Shown here: one piece after another, positions 55,301 to 62,634 of the stretch
Layout: each line of letters opens with the position of its first letter
Position numbering within the stretch: the first letter of the stretch is position 1
Origin: Streptococcus suis S735
GTDB taxonomy: Bacteria; Bacillota; Bacilli; Lactobacillales; Streptococcaceae
Direction of reading: 5' to 3'
Length of the DNA: 64,000 nt
NCBI RefSeq assembly: GCF_000294495.1
Contig: NC_018526.1
Span: forward strand, 1,798,001 to 1,862,000
The notes under the pieces: generated by a model
Seen by the model: only the letters and a program-made list of their open reading frames with translations
What the model was told of the DNA's origin: nothing
Database searches by the model: none
Made by a program: the position numbers and the translations under genes

Positions 55301-55629
55301 CTGCCTTCTTCGATAGGAGCTTCCTCTGGAGCAGTTGCATCGGCTGTTTCTGTTACCGCTGTCGCTTCAGCTACCATAGAATCTGTAGCTTCTATCGCAG
55401 TTGTGGTCGCTTCTACCGCGCCGCCATCCTGTTCCGAAAGAGTCGTTGAACTAGTTGACGCAGGGAGGACAACTTCCTCTGCCTGCACTAGTTGACCTGC
55501 TCCACTTAAAAACAGAGCAGCCGCAATCCCAACAGAGGCTACACCTACATTTAGTTTACGAATGCCAAAAATCTGTTTCTTCTCTAGCATCCCTGTTCGT
55601 TTCATATTCTGAACGGATTTCTTTTTCAT
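49321..55629 (-). CDS. apuA: Surface-anchored amylopullulanase ApuA
   Basis: A 2102-residue cell-wall enzyme that degrades alpha-glucans (starch, glycogen, pullulan); in S. suis ApuA is also linked to adhesion. Signal peptide to about residue 50, with a YSIRK-like segment (FGIRKLNVGVASVGIA). Then two CBM41-type starch-binding modules, an alpha-amylase domain (about 445-870: DVVLNHAG, FRVDTVKHV, LIGETWG), two more CBM41-type modules, and a type I pullulanase domain (about 1230-1930: YNWGYDP, DVVYNHT, GFRFDMMGDHD, AAHDNLTLFD). It ends with the sortase motif LPITG (about 2067), a hydrophobic segment and a charged tail. ATG 55629 follows GGAGGAG. Confidence 0.96.
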   Translation of the reverse strand: MKKKSVQNMKRTGMLEKKQIFGIRKLNVGVASVGIAAALFLSGAGQLVQAEEVVLPASTSSTTLSEQDGGAVEATTTAIEATDSMVAEATAVTETADATAPEEAPIEEGSIRLHFENVDETAPESQGLWTWGGVAEPSDGNQWPTDTANFSSSQVDDYGHYVDIKKSETPGTIGYLVLKNGEKITESDQKVELLVPEQNEAWIASDYSVSSYEPLKDENVLRINYTREDNNYEGWGVWTWGDTTEASSGWPAGAVDFKLGKYGAYVDIPLSNGLDSKLGFLLINQNNPDLAGNKTIDLAFADRKRHSQIFLRNDDDKVYTNPYFIEEKVELDTSKATPGTKNVTVGASVKAPFNYNESGLVSVTVTNPENAEIVKMEVDTSAIGGGLVPISTELNRVTIKATSSTAPGTYSLPVKVYDKDNGYYETKLDVTITERIKADGEKDWDEQVIYFMMTDRFYNGDTGNDKLVEGTASNPRGLYQGGDFKGVTAKLDYLEELGVDSIWLTPIVENIPQNVGSVKDGEYYAYHGYWASNFEKLNPHLGSLADFHELIDAAAEKGINIIVDVVLNHAGYGTEETFAGMVRTKEEDKQGDDQLGSLSGLPDFKTEEAAVRNQLVAWQASWLERSTTAKGNSIYAFRVDTVKHVDDTTWQHFKNELVDRDPDFHLIGETWGANYKDTKGDLGIGTMDSLLDFGFKDIAKYLVNGQLKAAGKELEERSKVLTSAASLGQFLGSHDEDGFLYSLGGAEKEGNLDKLKLAASLLITAKGQPVIYYGEEVGQSGQNNWPVYDNRYDFDWSKVETSDITDHYQKLLAFRNANSTLLSRGDTSTLAGNDSQGWLISKRSYQDQAAYLVFSTNTENKEMALEVSGKDVVVTDAYTGKSYQAIEKDGKWVVQVELPTIGQGGTMLLQTEAGDIVNASVQGATEEPIEAGYFRVHFKTLPSDNLSSLGLWTWDDVEKPSSDLGAWPTGATNFSTAKQDDYGYYLDIKMKDETASKISLLINNTSGDNITGDKTIERISTKMNEAWFDENYQLSLYQPLKEGYIRINYFRTDGNYDQKGLWIWGDVTDLTLGDWPNGIDFENQGKYGAYIDVKLTDLPSSIGFLLLDESKSGDDVKIQQKDYSFKDLKNQTQIFLKDDDATIYTNPYFVNNVRATGVSHVSLTALEAAFTTLEGADKDSILEKLSVTDKNGQTVAVTDLVLDLTSNKVRVLGDFNQENAGYTLKYGNDSFTTTMSWQLKDELYAYDGELGARVRQAGSVVDMTLWSPSADSVAVVLYDKDDQSKVVGKLAMTKGDKGQWDLELNSQSGLGIADYRGYYYHYEITRGDQSVLVLDPYAKSLAEWNSDLADTDPSYRIAKAAIVDPAEVGPSDLNYATIPNFNQREDAIIYEAHVRDFTADPAISDELTAQFGTFAAFAERLSYLKELGVTHIQLLPVMSYYFVNELKNAERMSEYASSNSNYNWGYDPQSYFAFTGMYSTDPTDPMKRIEEFKNLVNEIHKQGMGVILDVVYNHTSKTFLFEDLEPNYYHFMEADGTAKSSFGGGRLGTTHYMSRRVLVDSIKYLVDEFKVDGFRFDMMGDHDAEAIELAFTEAQKLNPNIIMLGEGWRTFTGDANQPVQPADQDWMSSTDTVAVFSDEIRNTLKSGYPNEGQPAFITGGAKSVESVFNNIKAQPGNFLADDPGDVIQYIAAHDNLTLFDIIAQSIKKDPSVTENYTEIHQRQRLGNLLVLTAQGTPFIHSGQEYGRTKQFRHPDYKEPVTEDKVPNKAHLLTNADGTPFDYPYYIHDSYDSSDAVNKFDWTKATDEALYPENTRTQAFTKGLIALRKSTDAFRLGTKEEVEQKVSLISIPGQNGIAKNDVVIAYQTIASNGDRYAVFVNADSKERSFVLSDIYKELLKGQVLVDGERAGVEALSDLVGVELTDSSVVLAPLTATVIRLPYITTALPDTAPTAEEKPSLDFTTKERTEETVLPIAEEVRYDATLAKGQSYVLQEGKAGKRVLVYQDVLVDGKVVATNLLSETVVDGEARIVVKGSMEAKDVVEKPSLSTPTAQASGQATSGASKASLPITGDRQSDLALLGLGLAGLGLTVAAQGRTKKSEE

Positions 55630-55668
55630 AGACTCCTCCATATAAATAAGTTTGAATTGTACACTACC

Positions 55669-55708
55669 AGTATATACAATTCCAAGGAGTCTTTGCAAAC
55701 GTTTTCTT
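55669..55708 (-). promoter_or_regulatory. apuA promoter and operator
   Basis: TTGCAA (55693-55698), 18 bp, TATACT (55669-55674) on the minus strand. The element TTGCAAACGTTTTCTT (plus strand, from 55693) overlaps the -35. It fits both a LacI-family operator and a near-perfect cre site. Confidence 0.75.
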
Positions 55709-55798
55709 AAATGTTAACGGTAACAAGTTTTGAGCTACTATCTAACAAAAATAGAATAAATAGCTCCCCCTTCTTTTGCTCCTAGACCGCCCACTGAC

Positions 55799-55828
55799 CA
55801 AAAAAAGAGACTACTGAGGTGTAGTCTC
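55799..55828 (-). terminator. Terminator of the LacI-family regulator gene
   Basis: A perfect 8-bp stem GAGACTAC/GTAGTCTC (55807-55814, 55821-55828) overlaps the stop codon and is followed by a T-run on the minus strand. Confidence 0.85.
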
Positions 55829-56752
55829 CCTTTCAATTAAGGTTGCCTGGCAGTAATGCCCCTGTCTAGCCAGAGGCTTGCCATCCAATATCGTCATTAA
55901 ATGTTTGACGCTAAGAGCCCCCATTTGACGAATCGGCTGCTTCATCGTCGTCAAGGCTGGTCTGGACATCCTATCTAAAAAGAAGCCGTCAAAACCAATC
56001 ACCCCAACGTCATTCGGAATAGACTTTCCTAGAGCTTGTAAACCTCTTGTAACCCCAAGAGCGAGACGATCCGATGCGCAGATAAAGCAGGTGTTTTCTG
56101 GTAAATAATCAAGATTTTTCACAAATTCTTCCGCAACACGAGAACGATTTTCCAATCGATAGAGATGAGTTTCTCGGCCCTGCATCGCATCTTTGTAGCC
56201 TTCTTCTCTCCCTTTTTCAAAGGCTTCTGGCAAGTCAATCCCTACAAAAACAATCCTCTCATAACCTTTTGATAAAGCAAACTGGGTTGCGGACCTAGTC
56301 GCCAAACGATTGTCTGAATCTACAAAAGGAAGGCCTTCTTGATTCTCCCCAAATAAAATCAATGGCTTCCGCAGCCCTTTCAACCAAGGGTAGTCATCCT
56401 TGCGAGCGCCAGTCACAATGTAACCATCACATTGATCAGTGATCTGACTTGGATTGGTCACCAACTGCAAGGTATAATTTCGATGATTGAGCTCATCAGC
56501 GATTCCTGCAAGAAGGTCGATATAGTACGGCTCTACCACATCCATCTTTTCGAGAATGACAGCCTGAACAATCAGTGTCCGTTGCTGGGCCAAGGCCTTG
56601 GCCGCCACATTTGGCTTATAGTTTAATTCTTCCATCGCAGCTGTTACGAGCGTCCGCAGCTCTTGTGTAACTTGTTCTGGATGGTTGATGACACGCGAAA
56701 CAGTCATCTTTGATACATTGGCTAACCTAGCCACATCGGCTAATGTCGTCAT
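55811..56752 (-). CDS. apuR: LacI-family regulator of apuA (ApuR/MalR-like)
   Basis: A 313-residue repressor. The N-terminal LacI helix-turn-helix (TTLADVARLANVSKMTVSRVINHPEQV) is followed by a periplasmic-binding-protein-like effector domain, as in MalR of maltose regulons. It is directly upstream of apuA on the same strand with its own terminator. Its promoter region and that of apuA share TGCAAACGTTTTCTT, so control of both genes is likely. In S. suis this gene is known as apuR, a name I give with moderate certainty. Confidence 0.85.
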   Translation of the reverse strand: MTTLADVARLANVSKMTVSRVINHPEQVTQELRTLVTAAMEELNYKPNVAAKALAQQRTLIVQAVILEKMDVVEPYYIDLLAGIADELNHRNYTLQLVTNPSQITDQCDGYIVTGARKDDYPWLKGLRKPLILFGENQEGLPFVDSDNRLATRSATQFALSKGYERIVFVGIDLPEAFEKGREEGYKDAMQGRETHLYRLENRSRVAEEFVKNLDYLPENTCFICASDRLALGVTRGLQALGKSIPNDVGVIGFDGFFLDRMSRPALTTMKQPIRQMGALSVKHLMTILDGKPLARQGHYCQATLIERETTPQ

Positions 56753-56810
56753 AGAACTCCTCCCTAATTCTATTTCTGTTGCTTATCTTTTAGCAAGCAA
56801 ACAGTCAAAA

Positions 56811-56830
56811 TTGTGCAAACGTTTTCTTTA
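56811..56830 (-). promoter_or_regulatory. Operator upstream of apuR
   Basis: TGTGCAAACGTTTTCTTT stands about 60 bp upstream of the apuR start and shares its core with the apuA operator. A half-like GCAAGCAAAC lies at 56793-56802. The remainder of the 56753-57117 gap (to the ABC terminator at 57002) holds AT-rich sequence with nothing else I can name. Confidence 0.65.
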
Positions 56831-57001
56831 GGTTATTATATACTATTTATTACTAAAAAGTAAAGACCTTTCGAATACATTTATCGTTATTTAGTTTTCC
56901 TTCTATTACTTCCTTAGCTCACCTTGCCTAACTTCATCTATGCCTGCGGCTCATCGCCTCGTGCTAAAAGTACTATATAAGAATACCCATTCCCTCTAAA
57001 C

Positions 57002-57050
57002 AAAAAATACTCCAACTGCTAGACCAATCAATGTCTAACAATTGAAGTAT
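57002..57050 (-). terminator. Terminator of the amino-acid ABC operon
   Basis: A long imperfect stem (ATACT...TAGAC against GTCTA...AGTAT, 57007-57050) is followed by TTTTTTG on the minus strand. Confidence 0.68.
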
Positions 57051-57117
57051 CTTTGTCAAATTCTGTCCATTTTCTGTACGATTATGGAAATGAATAAGAT
57101 AAATTAATTTGCTTAGC

Positions 57118-57864
57118 TTACTCAACATCTACCTTTTGAATGCGAGCTAAGAATTGCTTAGTACGTTCTTCTTTTGGCTGGTCAAAAATGTCTTCTGGTC
57201 GACCTTCTTCGATAATCCGACCACCATCCATAAATATGACTCGATCAGCTACCGCACGCGCAAAGCCCATTTCATGAGTCACAACCACCATGGTCATACC
57301 TTCTTTTGCCAACTGCATCATGACAGCCAGGACTTCACCGATTAACTCAGGATCCAAGGCCGAGGTTGGTTCATCAAAATAGATGACCTCGGGATTGGTC
57401 GCAATGGCTCTGGCAATGCCGACCCGTTGCTGCTGACCACCGGACAGCTGACTTGGATAGAAACCATATTTATCAGATAGTCCCACCTTGTCCAAGGCTG
57501 CTTTACCGATTCTTTCAGCCTCTTGTTTGGGTACTTTCCGAGCCACAATCAGGCCTTCCGTCACATTTTGTAAGGCAGTCTTGTTGGCAAAGAGATTATA
57601 GTTTTGAAAAACGAAGGCTGTGCGCTTGCGAATGCCTGCAATTTCCTTCTTGGTCATCTGAGCCAGGTCATAGCTGTCCTCACCGAAGACTAAGTGACCC
57701 GCGTCAGCTTTTTCCAAAAAGTTTAAAGAACGAAGAAGAGTCGTTTTTCCCGATCCAGACGGGCCTAAAATGACGACCACCTCACCTGGATTGACCTCTA
57801 CATCAATCCCTTTTAACACCTGCTGACTACCGAAGGTCAGCTTTACTCCATTTGCTTGAATCAT
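57118..57864 (-). CDS. Polar amino-acid ABC transporter ATP-binding protein
   Basis: ATPase of a polar amino-acid importer. The 248-residue protein has Walker [10 protein letters not shown] (about 33-41), Q-loop, signature LSGGQQQR, Walker [10 protein letters not shown] and the switch His in VVTHEMGF. It is the third gene of the operon substrate-binding protein, permease, ATPase, with 9 bp to the permease. Its closest style is the GlnQ/TcyC group. Confidence 0.92.
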   Translation of the reverse strand: MIQANGVKLTFGSQQVLKGIDVEVNPGEVVVILGPSGSGKTTLLRSLNFLEKADAGHLVFGEDSYDLAQMTKKEIAGIRKRTAFVFQNYNLFANKTALQNVTEGLIVARKVPKQEAERIGKAALDKVGLSDKYGFYPSQLSGGQQQRVGIARAIATNPEVIYFDEPTSALDPELIGEVLAVMMQLAKEGMTMVVVTHEMGFARAVADRVIFMDGGRIIEEGRPEDIFDQPKEERTKQFLARIQKVDVE

Positions 57865-57873
57865 CTGAACCTC

Positions 57874-58533
57874 CTAATAGACTGCCAACTTCTTCTCACC
57901 ATAGGCTTGAAGCTTGGTCAAAATAGTTGAAAAGAATAGATAAACAAGGGCCACCTCACAATAGAGGGCAAACGGTTCGTAGGTCCTTGCTGCAATCTGC
58001 TGAGTTGCCATAAACATCTCCAAAACGGTAATATTGGCAGCCAGCGATGTATCCTTGACCAATCCAATCAAAGTATTGGACAAGGGCGGGAAGGCCACTC
58101 GAAAGGCCTGTGGGAGAATAATCCGACGCATGGTCTGAGCAAAACTCATCCCGACAGAATAGCCAGCCTCCAACTGCCCCTTAGGCACGGACTCGATAGA
58201 AGCCCGTATGGTTTCCGCAGCGTAGGCACCTGTATTGACAGAAAAAACCAAAACCGCCGACGGAAAAGCATCCAAGACAATTCCTAGACTTGGTAGCCCA
58301 AAGAATATCACATAGAGTTGAACCAAGAGTGGTGTCCCTCGAACAACCCAAATATAGAAACGAGCCACTTGTTTGAGAATGGGAATCTGAGCAATTTGCA
58401 CCAAGGCCGTCCCAATAGCAATTAACAAGCCAAAGGTAAAAGACAGGATTGTCAGTGGGATAGTCACCAACAATCCTGGAACAAGTATTTGTGAAAATGA
58501 ATCAAGCAATAGTTGCCATACTCTTTCTGTCAT
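57874..58533 (-). CDS. Polar amino-acid ABC transporter permease
   Basis: A 219-residue membrane permease of the HisM/GlnP type with about five membrane segments. The permease-ATPase contact loop is seen in RASIESVPKGQLEAGYSVGMSFAQTMRRIILPQAFR (the EAA motif). It lies 12 bp after the binding protein. One permease gene is present, so it should act as a homodimer. Confidence 0.92.
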   Translation of the reverse strand: MTERVWQLLLDSFSQILVPGLLVTIPLTILSFTFGLLIAIGTALVQIAQIPILKQVARFYIWVVRGTPLLVQLYVIFFGLPSLGIVLDAFPSAVLVFSVNTGAYAAETIRASIESVPKGQLEAGYSVGMSFAQTMRRIILPQAFRVAFPPLSNTLIGLVKDTSLAANITVLEMFMATQQIAARTYEPFALYCEVALVYLFFSTILTKLQAYGEKKLAVY

Positions 58534-58545
58534 TGTTTCTCCTGA

Positions 58546-59349
58546 TTACTTAGCTTTTGATACGTCTTCACCAAAGTATTTGTTTGAAATTTCAGCTAAT
58601 TTTCCTTCACTAGCCAATTCTGCCAAGGCTGCATCAATCTCTTTCACAAGATCTTCATTTCCTTTTGCAACTGGGAAGGCTGTTGTCGATACGTCATCCG
58701 TCAAGGTCACAACCTTAATCGGTGCATCAGCATGTTGTTTCACATAATCCAAGTACACCAAGTTGTCATTGATGGTAGCATCCACACGTCCTGTATTTAA
58801 CAATTCAACTGCCTGAGAGAATCCATGCACACCGACAACTTCTGCACCATTTTCACGCGCCAAATCTGCCCAGTTACTTGTCAAGCTGTTGGCAGATTTT
58901 TTACCAGATAAATCTGCAAAGCTTGTAATGTCAGTATTATCTTTTTGCGTCACCAAGGCTCCATAGATGTATGTATATGGTGTTGAAAAATCGTATTTTG
59001 CCTTACGCTCATCTGTAATACCGACTTGGTTAGCGATGGTATCAAAACGGGCCGCATCCAAACCTGCAATCATGGAATCCCATTCTGTTTCAACAAATTC
59101 CACCTTAACACCCAATTTCTCAGCAACGGCTTCGGCTACTTCTACATCATAACCGACCAATTTCCCGCTCTCATCGTGGTAAGAGTAAGGAGCATAGGCA
59201 CCTTCAGTACCGATTTGAATAACGCCTTCTTCCTTAATTTGTGCCAAGAGGGTTTGGTCTGTACTATTCGATGTACCTGCAGATGAATTGCAGGCTGCTA
59301 ACACGATACCCGCAAACAATAAACTTGTAAACATAGCTATTTTCTTCAT
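58546..59349 (-). CDS. Amino-acid ABC transporter substrate-binding lipoprotein
   Basis: A 267-residue solute-binding lipoprotein (lipobox LAAC, about residues 17-20) of family 3. The ligand-binding start IQIGTEGAYAPYSYHDESGKLVGYDVEVAEAVAEKLG is typical. SANSLTSNWADLARENGAEVVGVHGFSQAVELL and the overall pattern recall cystine-binding proteins (TcyA/TcyJ), so cystine is the best guess. Glutamine or another polar amino acid is possible. First gene of the three-gene operon. Confidence 0.9.
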   Translation of the reverse strand: MKKIAMFTSLLFAGIVLAACNSSAGTSNSTDQTLLAQIKEEGVIQIGTEGAYAPYSYHDESGKLVGYDVEVAEAVAEKLGVKVEFVETEWDSMIAGLDAARFDTIANQVGITDERKAKYDFSTPYTYIYGALVTQKDNTDITSFADLSGKKSANSLTSNWADLARENGAEVVGVHGFSQAVELLNTGRVDATINDNLVYLDYVKQHADAPIKVVTLTDDVSTTAFPVAKGNEDLVKEIDAALAELASEGKLAEISNKYFGEDVSKAK

Positions 59350-59423
59350 AATTAAAACACACTTTCTTTTTCAGATTTTACAATAGTATCATGAATAACA
59401 ATTTCCAGCCAATATATTTTTTC

Positions 59424-59460
59424 TATCGGGGACATTAAAAATTTTAATCAAGTATCGGAG
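59424..59460. repeat. Short direct repeat upstream of the amino-acid ABC operon
   Basis: TATCGGGG (59424-59431) and TATCGGAG (59453-59460) are 29 bp apart, 75-110 bp upstream of the binding-protein start, after the CHAP gene terminator. A regulator site is possible; none is recognised. Confidence 0.35.
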
Positions 59461-59463
59461 CAT

Positions 59464-59486
59464 AAAAAAAGACCTACTCGGTCTTT
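59464..59486 (-). terminator. Terminator of the CHAP gene
   Basis: AAAGACC/GGTCTTT (59468-59474, 59480-59486) with a 5-nt loop is followed by a T-run on the minus strand. Confidence 0.85.
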
Positions 59487-59496
59487 ATATCTCATA

Positions 59497-60108
59497 TTAA
59501 TTTACTCCAGCTGGTGGGTAAATATAGCTGACTGTTCCTTCGCTAGTCGTTGTTGGATCAAAGAAACCTCGGACATTACTTGGGTAGTATACTCCACCAT
59601 AGTTTGATTCCTTAACTTGAATGTGACCATTAGCTGCCACATCTGTTACATAGGCAACATGACCGTAGCCTCCATCTGTCCATACAGCAATAGCGCCAAC
59701 TTTTGGAGTAGTTCCCACTTCATATCCAAGCGCTGCCGCACTAGCTGCCCAATCTCCACCATTACCCCAATAGTTTCCAACCCAAGGAGCCATTTCTTTG
59801 GCACCCCAAGTACACTGACCCGCTGGATAGGTATTAGCCGTATATTCCAAAGCAACCTCTGACACCATATTGGTAGCCAAAGCAGCCTTTGCAGCGGCAG
59901 CAGCTTTCTCAGCCACAATTTTTTCTGCAGCAGCTTTGGCTGCTATTTTTGCAGCTTCAACCTTTTTTGTTAACGCTGATACTGTCGGACTATCGCTTAT
60001 AACTGTGTCATCTGCACTGACATTCACCATTCCCAACCATAAAAGATTTCCTATGAGGGCTGTAAACAGTCCCAATTTGAATTGTTTTTTTATCATTTGA
60101 TAACTCAT
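59497..60108 (-). CDS. Secreted CHAP-domain protein
   Basis: A 203-residue secreted protein. A signal peptide ([23 protein letters not shown], cut near residue 32) is followed by an Ala/Lys-rich coiled-coil-like stretch (about 45-80) and a C-terminal CHAP domain. The catalytic cysteine is in [13 protein letters not shown] and the histidine in [11 protein letters not shown], with ESNYGG after it. CHAP domains are amidases or endopeptidases acting on peptidoglycan. I choose ATG 60108 because AAGGAA is correctly spaced for it. Likely a cell-wall hydrolase or surface antigen; monocistronic. Confidence 0.88.
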   Translation of the reverse strand: MSYQMIKKQFKLGLFTALIGNLLWLGMVNVSADDTVISDSPTVSALTKKVEAAKIAAKAAAEKIVAEKAAAAAKAALATNMVSEVALEYTANTYPAGQCTWGAKEMAPWVGNYWGNGGDWAASAAALGYEVGTTPKVGAIAVWTDGGYGHVAYVTDVAANGHIQVKESNYGGVYYPSNVRGFFDPTTTSEGTVSYIYPPAGVN

Positions 60109-60242
60109 AATATTTGATTCCTTCGTGTTTTTCTGCCCTATCTATCCTAAGGGATAATCCTTGCAGAGAGCTTAAAGGAATGTAACAAATATTACAGATA
60201 ACTTGCAATCTCTTAACAATCACAGTGTCCGGACTTTTTGTC

Positions 60243-60274
60243 AAAAAAACGACCTCCAATACGGAAGTCGTTTT
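60243..60274. terminator. Terminator of the PTS operon
   Basis: AAAACGAC/GTCGTTTT with TCC/GGA in the inner stem (60246-60274) lies 20 bp past the small membrane protein stop, followed by a T-run on the minus strand. Confidence 0.8.
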
Positions 60275-60293
60275 CTATTTAGTGTTAGTGTAA

Positions 60294-60440
60294 TTATTTT
60301 CTCCTACTCCTGAGTACACTGATTAGAATAAAAACCAAACCAGATATAATGTTTAGATATTTATTCCCATAAAGCGGACTAATCGCGATAAGGAAAAATC
60401 CTAGCGCCAATAAGAAAGGAGATTTGTTCTTGGAAAACAT
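60294..60440 (-). CDS. Small two-helix membrane protein coupled to the PTS EIIC
   Basis: A 48-residue protein, MFSKNKSPFLLALG..., with two hydrophobic segments (about 8-24 and 28-42) separated by SPLYGNKY, and a basic end (SVLRSRRK). Its ATG overlaps the EIIC stop as TAATG, so it should be translated by coupling. It is followed by the operon terminator. I do not recognise it. Positive ends on both sides of a hairpin suggest both termini face the cytoplasm. It might modulate the permease, but this is only inferred from position. Confidence 0.6.
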   Translation of the reverse strand: MFSKNKSPFLLALGFFLIAISPLYGNKYLNIISGLVFILISVLRSRRK

Positions 60441-61816
60441 TATTCCTCACCAGCCTTAACCTTATTGGCTGCAATAACAAATGGTGTCCAAATCAGGAAG
60501 GCAACAAAGAGGTTGAATAGTGAAACCAACGCAGCCATAATGTTACCACCTGTTGCTAGATAAGCGTAGAGTCCTGGAGGGGTAATCCATGGAACAGGAG
60601 CAAAGACTGGCGGAATTATACCTGCCGCTGTCGCTAAGTATGCGATAGTTGCACAAATCGGTGGAACAATTAGCCATGGAATAGCAAACAGTGGATTCAA
60701 TACCATTGGTATACCAAAGGTAACTGGTTCGTTAATATTGAATACACCCATTGGAGCAGATAATTTAGCTACCATTTTGTATTCTTCTCGTTTTGAGAAA
60801 ATGAAAATAGCAATAATCAAAGCTAGAGTGACGCCTGAACCACCCATTTGAGCATAAGCATCAAAGGAACCACGAGTCCAAAGCCACGGTAAATTCGCAG
60901 TACTATGAGTTGCAGTATAAGCAGCCGCATTTTCATTTAGTGCAACCATATAGACTCCGTCCATAATTGGCGCCAAGACATTGTGACCATGCAGGCCGAA
61001 GAACCAAAAAAGTTGTACAAGGAAAGTTAAAAGAATGACTGACCCAAGACCTTGTGACAGACCAAGTAATGGCAGTTGAATATAAGTTGATACTAAATCT
61101 CCCAAAGATTGTCCTGTTAGAGTAAATGCAAGATATGCCACAATGGATGACGCATAAATTGCAGCAGTACCTGGGATAATAGCAGCAAAGGCCTTATTAA
61201 CTGCCGGTGGAACAGAATCTGGCAATTTAATAATGACATTCCGTTTTACAAGACTTGCATAGACCCATGTAGCGAGAAATCCAATAAACAATGCTGTAAA
61301 CAAACCTGTTGCACCGCCATATTTCAATGCGATAGCTCCCCACTGGCTTGTTTCCAAGGCTGAAACTCCATCTGTCGTCACAATGGATAATCCCAAACCT
61401 TCCAAAGCAGAAACAACTGACTTATCAACTCCGTCTAAAGCAGTGGAAATCGTTACACTTTGAGGAATAGTAGAGATGAATGATGCAAAGGAAATTAAAC
61501 CACCTGCTAAAGGATTCACCTTATACATGAGTGACAAATTGTAACCAAAGGTAAAGGCAAATACAAGTGCCATTATCCCGATAGTTCCAAAATAAACGTA
61601 ACCATTGATATCTATCACTGGTTGCATGGCATCAGCAAAACCAGTCCATCCCATATTATTTGGGATGTCTCTCAGAAAGACATTCAATAGAACGGCCACT
61701 GTACCTGCCATCGTAATGGGCATCATAGAAATAAAGGAATCACGAATCGCAATCAAATGCCGTTGCGAACCAATTTTTCCAGATATTTCCATGAACTTCT
61801 CAGAAATATTTGACAT
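60440..61816 (-). CDS. PTS EIIC, lactose/cellobiose family
   Basis: Sugar permease of a phosphotransferase system, 458 residues, with about 10 membrane segments. The N-terminus (KFMEISGKIGSQRHLIAIRDSFISMMPITMAGT) and the NEPVTFGIPMVLNPLFAIPW motif near residue 355 are typical of CelB-type EIIC. The sugar is probably a beta-glucoside or related disaccharide. No glycosidase gene lies downstream. Gene order is EIIB, EIIA, DUF3284, EIIC. Confidence 0.92.
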   Translation of the reverse strand: MSNISEKFMEISGKIGSQRHLIAIRDSFISMMPITMAGTVAVLLNVFLRDIPNNMGWTGFADAMQPVIDINGYVYFGTIGIMALVFAFTFGYNLSLMYKVNPLAGGLISFASFISTIPQSVTISTALDGVDKSVVSALEGLGLSIVTTDGVSALETSQWGAIALKYGGATGLFTALFIGFLATWVYASLVKRNVIIKLPDSVPPAVNKAFAAIIPGTAAIYASSIVAYLAFTLTGQSLGDLVSTYIQLPLLGLSQGLGSVILLTFLVQLFWFFGLHGHNVLAPIMDGVYMVALNENAAAYTATHSTANLPWLWTRGSFDAYAQMGGSGVTLALIIAIFIFSKREEYKMVAKLSAPMGVFNINEPVTFGIPMVLNPLFAIPWLIVPPICATIAYLATAAGIIPPVFAPVPWITPPGLYAYLATGGNIMAALVSLFNLFVAFLIWTPFVIAANKVKAGEE

Positions 61817-61859
61817 ATTCTGTCTCCTTTTCTATTTTTTGTTTTATATTTCCTAAATG

Positions 61860-62300
61860 TTAAACTGATACCGGCTCAACTGAGCAACGAATCAGCGCCT
61901 CTAACTGGGCATTTGTCTGACGTTTTATACTTTTTGAAAAGATTTTTTCCATGAGAAATTGATTGCCTTTTACAAAAATATCACCAGCCTCCATCTCATA
62001 AGAATATTCTATATTGGTTTGATCATTCCCTAAATCCTCTAACTGATAGCGAACATGCTCTTTTCCTCGATTAGAATGGAAACAAACTGCATAGCAATAA
62101 GGAGCTGTAAACTCTTCTACAGTTACCTTGACACTATGTTGTCCCTTATCACCAAATGTTTTAGTATAAGTAAGTCCCTGGATAATGTCTTGATCTTGCA
62201 AGATGGAACCCGTATTTTGCTGAAAATCATCTTTTAAGGATTGGCGAATAGTAGCGAAAAGTCGCTCAATTGGAACTTGACCTATTTTTGATATCTTCAT
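61860..62300 (-). CDS. DUF3284 domain protein
   Basis: A 146-residue soluble protein of the DUF3284 family, often found in lactose/cellobiose PTS operons of Firmicutes. The fold looks like a START/SRPBCC-type beta barrel (PIERLFATIRQSLKDDF ... YAVCFHSNRGKEHVRYQLEDLGNDQTNIEYSYEME), which is my inference. Function unknown. It lies between EIIA and EIIC. Confidence 0.82.
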   Translation of the reverse strand: MKISKIGQVPIERLFATIRQSLKDDFQQNTGSILQDQDIIQGLTYTKTFGDKGQHSVKVTVEEFTAPYCYAVCFHSNRGKEHVRYQLEDLGNDQTNIEYSYEMEAGDIFVKGNQFLMEKIFSKSIKRQTNAQLEALIRCSVEPVSV

Positions 62301-62318
62301 AACCCAGTTCTCCTATAA

Positions 62319-62633
62319 TTATCCAATCTGTTTATAAAGATCTACGAACTCTTTCGCTAAATCAATAAATGTCAAAGCATTCATCAAGTGATCTTGTCCA
62401 TGTACCATTAACAAAGATAATTCAACAGACTCTCCACTTGCTTCTTTTGCTAATAATTGTGTTTGCGATTTATGGGCAATATTCAATGAAGCTATTGCGT
62501 CTTGGAGCAGCTGTTCCGCTTCGTCAATACGACCTTCTTTGGCTGCTTGAATCGCCTGGCTAGCGAAGCCCTTTGCTTCACCACCGTACATGATTAACCC
62601 CATAATCGCTTCAAGATACTCTGGAGAATTCAT
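62319..62633 (-). CDS. PTS EIIA, lactose/cellobiose family
   Basis: A 104-residue helical EIIA. The phosphorylated histidine is His78 in LLMVHGQDHLMNA, and GLIMYGGEAKGFA near residues 12-24 is typical. It starts 1 bp after the EIIB stop and acts between HPr and EIIB. Confidence 0.94.
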   Translation of the reverse strand: MNSPEYLEAIMGLIMYGGEAKGFASQAIQAAKEGRIDEAEQLLQDAIASLNIAHKSQTQLLAKEASGESVELSLLMVHGQDHLMNALTFIDLAKEFVDLYKQIG

Positions 62634-62634
62634 A

